The notes beneath the pieces are model-generated. The model had not been told where the DNA came from, did not search any database, and worked only from the letters and a program-made list of their open reading frames with translations. The translations under genes and the position numbers were made by a program. This document shows, in pieces, positions 1 to 7,426 of a stretch of 28,826 nucleotides of DNA (positions within the stretch are counted from its first letter, which is position 1; each line of letters begins with the position of its first letter). This DNA comes from JAOZTV01 sp965371805 (lineage in GTDB: Bacteria; Acidobacteriota; Aminicenantia; UBA2199): contig CBDUZW010000066.1 in NCBI GenBank assembly GCA_965371805.1, positions 1-28,826 on the forward strand, written 5' to 3'.

Positions 1-55
1 AAACATAAATAACTCAAGGAGGTTTGGACTTTTGAGACAGCCTCCGCGAAACGCC
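1..55. mobile_element. Possible end of an insertion sequence or dispersed repeat (left edge)
   Basis: This short stretch is much richer in G+C than what follows. Read on the minus strand it contains GGAGGCTGTCTCAAAAGTCC, which has the look of a terminal inverted repeat of DDE-transposase insertion sequences (many end in a GGCTGTCTCAAAAG-like string). GGAGG and CCTCC also face each other about 18 bases apart. No transposase gene is visible because the element would lie to the left of the window. A decayed dispersed repeat is an equally possible reading. The assignment rests on a remembered motif only. Confidence 0.25.
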
Positions 56-70
56 TCTACATAATAAACA

Positions 71-1111
71 TTATGTTTTTTTTCTTGATTTTGGATACAG
101 CAAATATATACTTACAGGGAGCACCATAATTGTAAATATCCATTTTGGTAAAGCGATCCAGATATCTTTATCGAAAAATTCAGTTAAACTAAATTTTCCA
201 AAATTGGTTAGAAATGCCAGAATTGGGATAAAAACAATAGAATAGGCACAAATATAAAGAATAGTTTTATACCCTTTTTTATTCCCTATCATCAAGTCTA
301 CCTGTTCCTGTTTTTTTATAAATCCCAAAGTCCAGTATGTCATAAAAGTAAAAATTGGCCAGTTTAAATAAGATATTCCAAAAATAAACAGACTATCACT
401 GTCAACAAATATTCTGGAGTTTTCAGTAAGGAAATAAAATATTGCAAAAATATAACCGGATTCGTTTAGAACATTATTCAAAACCAAAGATTTTCCATTT
501 AAAAATTCTTTATTTTTAATACTTTGAAAATAGATTGAGAATACAATGAAAAATAAAGAGAGAAAAATAAAGAAAAAGAAGTTTATTCTATAAAGATGAA
601 AAAATTTATAAAATGAGTGTGGATAATAAAAAATCTCAAACATATTTTTAGAAACATTTTCCAGTCCATAAAAGCTGGAAATAAAAATAATGTTTGCTCC
701 AATAAAAGAATATCCGGAAATCATAAGTAATTCTGAATAATAAAAATATGAAAAAACAGCACCTGAGAGAAAGAAGAATATTCCAAAAAACATTAATCCT
801 CCATCCTGAACTTTTAGTACTGAAAAAACAATGATGGCAAAAAGACCCCAGGACAAACCTGATACTATTACATATTCAATTTTTTTTATTTTATTTATAT
901 AATAACCTGCTATCATAAATATTATAAAAAAAAGAAGTCCACCAATAATATTATTAAAGATCAATTCCCCAAGTTTAATTCCAAGCAATCCCCCTGAGAA
1001 TATTCCGATACCCCCATTAAATGATTTTAAATATTTTTTTCCATCAAGTATCATAATCAGAGCAATAAAGAGAAAAAGGACAGGTGTAATAATATTGTAG
1101 AAGTATATCAT
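71..1111 (-). CDS. Multi-pass integral membrane protein of unknown function
   Basis: A 346-residue protein that is almost entirely hydrophobic, with roughly nine to ten predicted membrane segments and a short basic tail ending in RKK. The first half (residues about 1-100) holds glycine-rich hydrophobic helices with a GGxxG pattern that resembles DUF4203/TMEM198-type membrane domains, but I cannot assign the family. There are no cysteine clusters or catalytic motifs. Its ATG overlaps the TGA of the upstream Fe-S oxidoreductase gene as ATGA (1108-1111), so the two are very likely translationally coupled and it is the last gene of the minus-strand operon. The coupling suggests a membrane partner or linked physiology, which is inference. 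Confidence 0.7.
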   Translation of the reverse strand: MIYFYNIITPVLFLFIALIMILDGKKYLKSFNGGIGIFSGGLLGIKLGELIFNNIIGGLLFFIIFMIAGYYINKIKKIEYVIVSGLSWGLFAIIVFSVLKVQDGGLMFFGIFFFLSGAVFSYFYYSELLMISGYSFIGANIIFISSFYGLENVSKNMFEIFYYPHSFYKFFHLYRINFFFFIFLSLFFIVFSIYFQSIKNKEFLNGKSLVLNNVLNESGYIFAIFYFLTENSRIFVDSDSLFIFGISYLNWPIFTFMTYWTLGFIKKQEQVDLMIGNKKGYKTILYICAYSIVFIPILAFLTNFGKFSLTEFFDKDIWIALPKWIFTIMVLPVSIYLLYPKSRKKT

Positions 1112-3057
1112 TTCTCTATAATATTCTCAGAAATTACTTGAGCAATATCTTTTAATACGATACTCTCAGAATTGGTTTCTTCTTTTGCATCCTTAAACAT
1201 AGTTGAGCAAAAAGGACATGCTGTTACAAGAATATCTGAACCTGTATCTTTAGCCTGTTCTAATCTGGTATGATTTATTCTCTTCCCTTTCGACTCTTCT
1301 TTCCAGTTACCTCCACCACCTGCTCCGCAACAGAAGCTATGGTCTCTATTATTTTTCATTTCAAGAGTCTTCTCTTTAGAAACTTTATTCAAGATATATC
1401 TTGGAGTATCATAAGTTCCATTATATCTACCAAGATAACAAGGATCGTGAAATGTCATTTTTTCTTCTACTCCACTTTTCACAATAATATCCTCTTTCTC
1501 AATAAATTCCTTTATTATTTCAGAATAGTCTACTACTTCAAAATTACCACCTAATTCAGCATACTCATTCTTCAATACATATAAACAATGAGGACAAGAG
1601 GTTACAATCCTGTTAAATTTATACTTTTTTATAACTTCAATGTTTTCCATTGCAAGCATTTGAAAAAGTTCATCCCTGCCTGTTCTTCTTGCAGGATCAC
1701 CACAACATGTCTCTTCATTTCCAAGAAATGCATAATCTGCACCTGATTTATTCAAAATATCTAGAAAGTATTCCTGATTTTTCTGAGCATTCGCATCAAA
1801 CTTAGCTAAACATCCAGAAAATATCAATATATCTGTTTCCTGCTTATCACTGATTATAGGAATATCACGTCCATTTACCCAATCCATTCCAGTCTGAGCA
1901 TTAAGTCCCCAGGGATTCCCCTGGTTTTCAAGTCCTTTGTAAAGTACATTAAATTCTTCCGGGAATTTTGATTCCATTAAAACCTGACTCTGTCTCAAAC
2001 CGATTATTTTTGGAACATGTTCAATTTCAACCGGACAAACCTGCATACATGCACCACATGTAGTACAATCCCATATTTCATCAAGTTGAAAAACTCTTCC
2101 GCATAGGGGGGCTAGCTCAACATTTTTGTCTTTTAAGATCATTGGTCCATGTACCATAAGTTCATCACGCATATCTGTAATTATCTCTTTTGGATTAAGC
2201 GCTTTTTCAGTATTGTATGCAGGACAATAATCCTGGCATCTTCCACACTCCAGGCAAACTAAGCCATCTAAGAGATCTTTTTGTGTAAAATTTAATATCT
2301 TTTCTATTCCAAAAAACTCAGCTTCCTCATCTTCAATATCAATAATCTTGGTTTTACCAAAATATGAGTTGTTTCTCAATGTTATATTTACCGGACCTCC
2401 AATCATATGGAGGTACTTAGAACGGGGAACATAGATTATAAAAATAAAAACATTTATTATATGTATCCACCAGAAAACTTTAATAAGGAGTATCGAAGGA
2501 TCTGAGAATATCTTTGCAAATTGTTTCCCTATAAAAGAATACTGAGAATGTAAAGGATTTGAGGCAATTATAACACCTTCATATAACAAGAAAGTAAGTG
2601 TAACTGTTATTAGCAAACTGTATATCCATAATGATTCAAAATTTTTATATGTATATGAATCAGGTCTAAGTACATACCTTCTAATTATAAAATATGTGAC
2701 AGCTATTAATACTAAAACTGAAAAGACATCAGCTATAAATGCATGTACATTAGATATATAAAATCCTTTTAGTACTCCTTCAAGAATATGAACTCCAGTA
2801 ATAGTATCAAAAGTCAATGATCCATAGAGAATAAATATATGTATGAAACCAGTAAATGGACGTTCCTTTTTAAGCGAACAGGTAAGTAAAAAAAAGGATC
2901 TAATTGCATTTGAAACCCTTTTAAATGGATTACCAAATCTATTTTCAGGCTGACCTAATTTAATGAGTTTAATCCTATAACCAATAGGTCTGATAAATTC
3001 AAACAAGGTTAGAATCAATAGAATAGTAAATACAATTTTTTCAATTAATGACAACAT
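1108..3057 (-). CDS. Membrane-bound haem b/[4Fe-4S] oxidoreductase (HdrD/EMO-like, ETF-menaquinone oxidoreductase type)
   Basis: The 649-residue protein joins a NarI-like membrane domain (residues about 1-235, five to six helices, with histidines at 73, 90, 105, 199 and 217 that could ligate haem b) to a soluble Fe-S part. Two ferredoxin-type sites are visible: C268, C271, C274, C278 and C331, C334, C337, C341. Two CCG domains follow, with CCG at 451-453 and 576-578, SCPHC near 488, HDPC at 537-540 and ACPFC near 614. This order is typical of proteins moving electrons between the quinone pool and a soluble donor such as ETF, or acting like HdrD. No etfAB genes are seen here, so the soluble partner is unknown. 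The start is supported by AAGGAGAT just upstream, one base after the murI stop. Old annotations of this family include FadF and GlpC-like proteins. Confidence 0.88.
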   Translation of the reverse strand: MLSLIEKIVFTILLILTLFEFIRPIGYRIKLIKLGQPENRFGNPFKRVSNAIRSFFLLTCSLKKERPFTGFIHIFILYGSLTFDTITGVHILEGVLKGFYISNVHAFIADVFSVLVLIAVTYFIIRRYVLRPDSYTYKNFESLWIYSLLITVTLTFLLYEGVIIASNPLHSQYSFIGKQFAKIFSDPSILLIKVFWWIHIINVFIFIIYVPRSKYLHMIGGPVNITLRNNSYFGKTKIIDIEDEEAEFFGIEKILNFTQKDLLDGLVCLECGRCQDYCPAYNTEKALNPKEIITDMRDELMVHGPMILKDKNVELAPLCGRVFQLDEIWDCTTCGACMQVCPVEIEHVPKIIGLRQSQVLMESKFPEEFNVLYKGLENQGNPWGLNAQTGMDWVNGRDIPIISDKQETDILIFSGCLAKFDANAQKNQEYFLDILNKSGADYAFLGNEETCCGDPARRTGRDELFQMLAMENIEVIKKYKFNRIVTSCPHCLYVLKNEYAELGGNFEVVDYSEIIKEFIEKEDIIVKSGVEEKMTFHDPCYLGRYNGTYDTPRYILNKVSKEKTLEMKNNRDHSFCCGAGGGGNWKEESKGKRINHTRLEQAKDTGSDILVTACPFCSTMFKDAKEETNSESIVLKDIAQVISENIIEK

Positions 3058-3058
3058 A

Positions 3059-3868
3059 TTATCTCCTTTTTACACTTAGATCAGTTATCTGTACCTGCTC
3101 AATTTTCATTTTTAAAAATATTTCCCCTACTCTCTTAAATCTCTCAGGAAAATCTGTTACAAAGAACTCATCTCTACTGGTTTCAGTTTTATTTGAGAGC
3201 CACCCAAGACTCTTAAAGATATGATAAACCCTCTCAGAAGTGGTCTGAGCAGAATCAACAAGCTTTATATCCTTCCCGATAACAGAAGTTATAACATCCT
3301 TAAGTACTGGATAATGTGTACAGCCCAAAACTAAGGTTTCAATATTGTCAATTTTCAAAGGTTCTAAATACTCTTTAATTACTAACTTCGTAACAGGATG
3401 ATCTATCCATCCCTCCTCAACAAGAGGAACAAAGAGAGGACAATCTTTTGAAACAATTTCAAGATTTTTTGATTTTTCTCTGATAGTTTTTTCATATGCT
3501 CCAGAAGCGATAGTTGCAGAGGTTCCAATAACACCAACTTTTTTTTTACTGCATTTAACTGCTGCTTCAGATCCCGGTTCAATTACCCCAAGGACAGGTA
3601 TGTCATATTTTTCCTGAAGGGTCTTCACAGCATATGATGATGATGAATTACATGCAACGACAATAATTTTAACATCTTTACTAACTAAAAACTCTGCATT
3701 CTGCAAAGAATATTTTATTATAGTTTCTTTAGATTTTGAACCATAAGGGAGTCGTGCTGTGTCTCCAAGATATACAACTTTTTCATTGGGCATTTTTTCT
3801 TTTAATGCTTTATACACTGTCAAGCCACCAATTCCAGAGTCAAAAACGCCTATAGGTCTATTATTCAT
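3059..3868 (-). CDS. murI: Glutamate racemase
   Basis: A 269-residue cytoplasmic enzyme interconverting L- and D-glutamate to supply D-Glu for peptidoglycan. The Asp/Glu racemase signatures are clear: GVFDSGIGGLTV at residues 7-18, VACNSSS with catalytic C73, and LGCTHYP with the second catalytic C183. Length matches the family. The ATG has AAGGAGA seven bases upstream, and the gene begins eight bases after the stop of the second amidase. Cell-wall synthesis (murI) and cell-wall cutting (two amidases) are therefore in one transcription unit. Confidence 0.97.
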   Translation of the reverse strand: MNNRPIGVFDSGIGGLTVYKALKEKMPNEKVVYLGDTARLPYGSKSKETIIKYSLQNAEFLVSKDVKIIVVACNSSSSYAVKTLQEKYDIPVLGVIEPGSEAAVKCSKKKVGVIGTSATIASGAYEKTIREKSKNLEIVSKDCPLFVPLVEEGWIDHPVTKLVIKEYLEPLKIDNIETLVLGCTHYPVLKDVITSVIGKDIKLVDSAQTTSERVYHIFKSLGWLSNKTETSRDEFFVTDFPERFKRVGEIFLKMKIEQVQITDLSVKRR

Positions 3869-3876
3869 GTTTCTCC

Positions 3877-5226
3877 TTATTGGTTTAATGATGAACTAAT
3901 ATAAAAACTAATACCTCTAAAAATTGCATTAGAAATCCTACTTATATATGCATCCTGTTTCAGTTTTTCCCGATCACTTCTATTTGAAAGAAAAGCAACT
4001 TCAATAAGCACTGCAGGCATTGAAACACTTGATAGAATCCTTATAGGTAATTGTCGTACCTTTCTTCCGGATGTTGAATTAATTTTATTTAGTTCAGTCT
4101 GCACAGATTGTGCAACTTTATATGATTCGGAAATATATTTTTCCTGAGTTCTATTCCATATCTCAAATTCTTCCATATTCTCTGGAATAATATTATCAAC
4201 AGGAGGTTCTTCAACAATTAAATTCTTTTCCTCGATCTCATCTGGTTTAATTTTATTTATCTCATTACTTCTATTATCAATGATCGGACTAAATGAAGTT
4301 ATATATGTCTCTGCTCCACTTTTTGATCTATTAAATGAGTAATTTACGTGAATCGAGATAAATAAGTTTGCATTTTGATTGTTTGCTTTTGAAGTTCTAC
4401 TGTCAATAGACATATTTTTATCTATATTCCGCGTTAAAATAGTATCAATGCCAAATGTATTAACAATTCTCCTTTTTAAACTCTTTCCAATTAATAAAGT
4501 AATATCTTTTTCTATAAGTTCATCATACTCTATAGCAATCCCCGTATTTTCCCCTCCATGACCTGGATCAATAAATATCCGCTGAATTGGTTTGAAATTC
4601 ATATTATCAATAATTTGTAATTTTCTTAAATTTACGAATGGAGTAGTAATCTTAGATTTTTTAAAAAAAGGTTTTTCTATATCAATATGACCTGATATTG
4701 TTGAAGAAACATTTCCAGCTGACAAAAAAGATATCCAATTTATTTCCTCAAATCCTTCATAATCTGAATTTAAATAAGTACTAATCAAAAACACATTATC
4801 TGAAAAATAATTAAGAAATTCAAATTCAGCACGAGTTCCTCCAGGAAATGAAGCTACCATCTCTTCATTAAAATCAAGAACTATACCATTCTCTCCTTTA
4901 ACAAAAAAAACTTCATTTAATCTGACCTTTTCTGGAACAGGTATTCTTTTGTCCTTTTTCTTTTCTAATAATAGGCTGATAACTTTTTTATATACTCCTT
5001 TTTGCTGCAAATTATCTTTAAGTATGAAGGGGATTTTTGCTTTTCCCTGAACAAATCCCGGAATATAGATAGGTATTACATTATTTTCTTTTTGAATTTC
5101 ACCGTCACTATAAAACTGTAAAGATTTTTTTTTATCATTTTTATTAGAATCAAGAAACAGGAGCAATGAATAGATTGCAAAAACAAATGACCATCCTATA
5201 ATTATATATATATACTTTCTTCTCAT
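3877..5226 (-). CDS. N-acetylmuramoyl-L-alanine amidase with GerMN-like domain
   Basis: A 449-residue membrane-anchored zinc amidase that cuts the bond between MurNAc and the stem peptide. Residues 5-25 form an N-terminal membrane anchor or signal. Residues about 95-170 look like a GerMN (spore germination/GerM) domain, with the typical V-x-F-x-x-G-x-x-V-L-D-F-N pattern. Residues 215-445 are an Amidase_3 catalytic domain: DPGHGG with zinc ligand H223, E239 in an EKD motif, SIHVN with H293, and catalytic E409 in the IEV motif. About 50 residues rich in Glu, Asn and Ile (315-360) are inserted between the second His and the last Glu, a place where regulatory helices sit in AmiB/AmiC relatives. 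Its ATG overlaps the TGA of the upstream amidase (5223-5226). Confidence 0.9.
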   Translation of the reverse strand: MRRKYIYIIIGWSFVFAIYSLLLFLDSNKNDKKKSLQFYSDGEIQKENNVIPIYIPGFVQGKAKIPFILKDNLQQKGVYKKVISLLLEKKKDKRIPVPEKVRLNEVFFVKGENGIVLDFNEEMVASFPGGTRAEFEFLNYFSDNVFLISTYLNSDYEGFEEINWISFLSAGNVSSTISGHIDIEKPFFKKSKITTPFVNLRKLQIIDNMNFKPIQRIFIDPGHGGENTGIAIEYDELIEKDITLLIGKSLKRRIVNTFGIDTILTRNIDKNMSIDSRTSKANNQNANLFISIHVNYSFNRSKSGAETYITSFSPIIDNRSNEINKIKPDEIEEKNLIVEEPPVDNIIPENMEEFEIWNRTQEKYISESYKVAQSVQTELNKINSTSGRKVRQLPIRILSSVSMPAVLIEVAFLSNRSDREKLKQDAYISRISNAIFRGISFYISSSLNQ

Positions 5227-6422
5227 TTGTTTATATATTTCTTCAATCCATTAAAAACAGCTAATGCAGCTTTTTCATAAAACTCTTTTTTTTTCATCAT
5301 GTTTTCCTCTTTCTTATTAGAAATAAACCCGACTTCAACTAAAACAGCTGGCATAGAAGCCCTCATTAATACTCTAAAAGGAGCTTGTTTAACACCTCTG
5401 TTCCTGGTATTCATTAGTTTATTCAACTCTTGCTGGATAAACTCTGCTAATTTACTTGAATCTCTTATATAATCTGCTTGTGCCATATTCCACAAGATCA
5501 TCTTAAGACCATCTGCTTCAACTTTTTGATCAATTTCTTTAAAAGACATATTTTCTTTTCTTGCTAATTCAAAAGATTCTTTATCAGTTGCTTTAAGGCT
5601 TACAAAAAATGTCTCCGGTCCACTTGCACCACCTTTATGGGATGAATTGACATGAATAGAAATAAATAAGTCTGAATTATTACTATTTGCAATATCTGCT
5701 CTTTTGTTTAGAGAAATATCTGTATCATCATTTCTTACCAAAATAACTTTTATTTTTAATTTATTTATAATTATTCTCTTTAATTCTCTACATATTTTTA
5801 AAGTAATATCTTTCTCTTTCAAGTATTGCCCAACTGCACCATAGTTTTCACCTCCATGCCCGGGATCTATGCAAATAACAGAGATTTTTTTCTTTTTCTT
5901 TTCATTTTTAATCTTAACTGGTTTTTTAATAATCTCTTTGTATTCATGTTTAGCTGGATTTTTTTTAATCTCTTTGTGTTTGACAGAATCTGTTCTTTGA
6001 ATAGGTGTAAGAGTTTTACCTCCTTTCACCTTTTTCATATCTATAACCAAACGAAATGGGTTCTTCAATACAAATTTTCTCCACATATCAAATCTATATT
6101 TAGAATTAAAAACAAACTTACTTTTATCAATTTGCGATTCAATTATGGGATTCTCAATTACTTCTGATTTATTTAGTATTAGAATATTTTCTTTTTTTAA
6201 TTTGCCTAAAATCTCAATTATATGGTCATCATTAGAATTTTTAGTAAATTTATATACAAAAGAAGAATCATTTTCAAAAACAATTCTTGTGTAACCACCG
6301 TCATTTTTATGATCATATATCCTTATATTTAGAGATTTTGCATCTAAGAAATGATTAGAAATGAGTATAATAATTATTATATATAAAGATTTTCCATAAA
6401 AGTGATATTTTTTACCATTCAT
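5223..6422 (-). CDS. N-acetylmuramoyl-L-alanine amidase with AMIN domain
   Basis: A 399-residue exported amidase. Residues 12-26 are a hydrophobic signal or anchor, residues about 30-130 an AMIN-like domain (targets amidases to septal or polar wall), residues 140-180 a Lys-rich linker, and residues 181-398 an Amidase_3 domain with H189 (DPGHGG), E203 (KEKD), H257 (SIHVN) and E363 (VEVGF) as the expected zinc and catalytic residues. It is the first gene of the minus-strand operon and starts 58 bases after the tmRNA. No convincing terminator separates the two, so part of its transcription may come from the tRNA/tmRNA promoter. The Shine-Dalgarno is weak (GGAAAG about 12 bases upstream). Confidence 0.92.
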   Translation of the reverse strand: MNGKKYHFYGKSLYIIIIILISNHFLDAKSLNIRIYDHKNDGGYTRIVFENDSSFVYKFTKNSNDDHIIEILGKLKKENILILNKSEVIENPIIESQIDKSKFVFNSKYRFDMWRKFVLKNPFRLVIDMKKVKGGKTLTPIQRTDSVKHKEIKKNPAKHEYKEIIKKPVKIKNEKKKKKISVICIDPGHGGENYGAVGQYLKEKDITLKICRELKRIIINKLKIKVILVRNDDTDISLNKRADIANSNNSDLFISIHVNSSHKGGASGPETFFVSLKATDKESFELARKENMSFKEIDQKVEADGLKMILWNMAQADYIRDSSKLAEFIQQELNKLMNTRNRGVKQAPFRVLMRASMPAVLVEVGFISNKKEENMMKKKEFYEKAALAVFNGLKKYINK

Positions 6423-6479
6423 CTATAATATTCTTTCCAATTAATTAAATAACTCAAATAATACTCCAAATATATATAA

Positions 6480-6824
6480 TGGAGGCGGCGGGAATCGAAC
6501 CCGCGTCCAATAAAGATCTCATTAAAGCGTCTACAGATATGTTTCGTTTTAAATACGGGTTTTAGAAACAAAAACAAACAAAATTACTAAAACCGCCAGA
6601 TTTTAAGTCTCGTCCATGATCGGTAACCTGAAAACTGATATAGGACCATCCTGCTAAATGTCATTCTTACTCCCCCACAGGAAAGAAAAATAAGAATGGC
6701 AACGTTATTACGCTGCTAGTGCAAATTCGTTGTTTGCGTTTAGTTTTTTTGAGCTTTTTTATGAGGTACTCAACTCAACCTGCAACTTTAAATATATCAA
6801 TACTGTCGAACCCAAATCGCCCCC
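6480..6824 (-). ncRNA. ssrA: tmRNA (10Sa RNA), tag (A)ANNEFALAA
   Basis: Transfer-messenger RNA that rescues stalled ribosomes. On the minus strand the 5' end GGGGGCGATTTGGGTTCGACA pairs with the 3' end CGCCTCC to make a 7-bp acceptor stem, followed by discriminator A at 6480. The T-arm GGTTCGATTCC is intact. CCA is not encoded. The tag reading frame runs from 6737 to 6705: GCA AAC AAC GAA TTT GCA CTA GCA GCG then TAA TAA, giving ANNEFALAA after the charged alanine. Length is about 345 nucleotides, one-piece form. It lies 69 bases downstream of tRNA-Asp in the same orientation. Confidence 0.96.
6705..6737 (-). other. tmRNA proteolysis-tag coding segment
   Basis: The resume codon is GCA at 6737-6735. 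The encoded residues are ANNEFALAA and the segment ends in a double stop TAATAA. The LAA ending is the usual degron recognised by ClpXP-type proteases. Confidence 0.93.
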
Positions 6825-6893
6825 CTGTTATTATTAAAAGTAATAATATAAAAACTTTAAATTTTTTACTTTTAATAGGAGAGACTCAATTAA

Positions 6894-6970
6894 TGGCGGG
6901 GCCGACGAGACTCGAACTCGCGGCCTCAGGCGTGACAGGCCTGCGTTCTAACCAACTGAACTACGACCCC
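6894..6970 (-). tRNA. tRNA-Asp (anticodon GTC)
   Basis: A 77-nucleotide cloverleaf: acceptor GGGGTCG with CGGCCCC (one T-G pair), anticodon stem CAGGC/GCCTG, and loop CTGTCAC with GTC at 6936-6934. The T-arm GAGTTCGAGTC is intact, the discriminator is G, and CCA is encoded (6896-6894). It is the middle gene of the tRNA-Val, tRNA-Asp, tmRNA unit. Confidence 0.97.
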
Positions 6971-6989
6971 ACTACTAATTGTGTTCATT

Positions 6990-7062
6990 TGGGCGGTAGA
7001 GGACTCGAACCTCTGGCCATCGGCGTGTAAAACCGATGCTCTACCAGCTGAGCTAACCGCCC
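6990..7062 (-). tRNA. tRNA-Val (anticodon TAC)
   Basis: A 73-nucleotide cloverleaf: acceptor GGGCGGT with ACCGCCC, D-arm TAGCTCAGCTGGTAGAGC, anticodon stem TCGGT/GCCGA with loop TTTACAC (TAC at 7029-7027), and discriminator A. CCA is not encoded, unlike the neighbouring tRNA-Asp, so a CCA-adding enzyme is needed. It is the first gene of the unit, starting about seven bases after the predicted transcription start. Confidence 0.97.
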
Positions 7063-7075
7063 TAAACAAAAGTCT

Positions 7076-7104
7076 ATATTACTTCATTTTCAAAAAAATG
7101 TCAA
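7076..7104 (-). promoter_or_regulatory. Strong vegetative promoter of the tRNA/tmRNA unit
   Basis: On the minus strand, TTGACA (7104-7099), a 17-base spacer and TAATAT (7081-7076) form a near-consensus sigma-70 promoter. Initiation would be near 7069, about seven bases before tRNA-Val. This is the best match to consensus in the window and fits a stable-RNA operon. Confidence 0.85.
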
Positions 7105-7147
7105 CAGTTTTTTACAAAAAAATATATTAGAATATATACTCGCTTAT

Positions 7148-7342
7148 TTATGCAACAATATTTATATTGCTTCCAAGATGAGGTGAAATTTCAGAAAGCA
7201 TACTTACTAATTGTTCAGCAATTTTCGACTGTACTTCTATAGAACTTTTTAGTGAAGACATTTCTGCACTTTGATATTTTTCAATCAATTGATCAAAACT
7301 TACCTGTCGCGCAAAACCAGCTATTTCATTAACATTAGTCAT
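7148..7342 (-). CDS. YjfB-like putative motility protein
   Basis: A 64-residue protein, almost all helix, whose C-terminus PHLGSNINI matches the conserved PHLGxNIDI-type ending of the YjfB putative motility family seen in flagellated Firmicutes and spirochaetes. There are no membrane segments and no cysteines. Its molecular role is unknown even in the family. Family assignment rests on length, helix pattern and the C-terminal motif. The upstream sigma-28-like promoter independently supports a motility link. No Shine-Dalgarno is visible: the start codon lies only a few bases from the predicted transcription start, so translation may be leaderless. It stands alone and diverges from the SPFH gene. 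Confidence 0.8.
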   Translation of the reverse strand: MTNVNEIAGFARQVSFDQLIEKYQSAEMSSLKSSIEVQSKIAEQLVSMLSEISPHLGSNINIVA

Positions 7343-7350
7343 ATCTTATT

Positions 7351-7377
7351 ATTTCGTCTTATTAGATGAAAACTTTA
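7351..7377 (-). promoter_or_regulatory. Sigma-28 (FliA)-like promoter of the YjfB-like gene
   Basis: On the minus strand, TAAAGTTT (7377-7370) matches the classical sigma-28 -35 element at all eight bases. It is followed by exactly 11 bases and GACGAAAT (7358-7351), which agrees with GCCGATAA at five of eight positions including the C-G-A core. Transcription would start about seven to eight bases further, just before the ATG at 7342. Confidence 0.65.
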
Positions 7378-7379
7378 AT

Positions 7380-7408
7380 TTGCTATTTTTGTTCTAATAT
7401 TCTATAAT
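7380..7408 (+). promoter_or_regulatory. Promoter of the SPFH/zinc-ribbon operon
   Basis: TTGCTA (7380-7385), a 17-base spacer and TATAAT (7403-7408). Initiation near 7415 would leave a leader of only about 12 bases, just enough for the AGGAGG at 7416-7421 in front of the ATG at 7427. The -35 lies immediately next to the divergent sigma-28-like element, so the two promoters may compete. Confidence 0.7.
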
Positions 7409-7426
7409 TTATTTTAGGAGGAAAAC

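Noticed and set aside
6719..7030. 103-codon plus-strand open frame over tmRNA and tRNA genes
   Set aside because: It reads tRNA complements (the familiar GPTRLELAASGVTGLRSNQLNY type artefact) and is not a gene.
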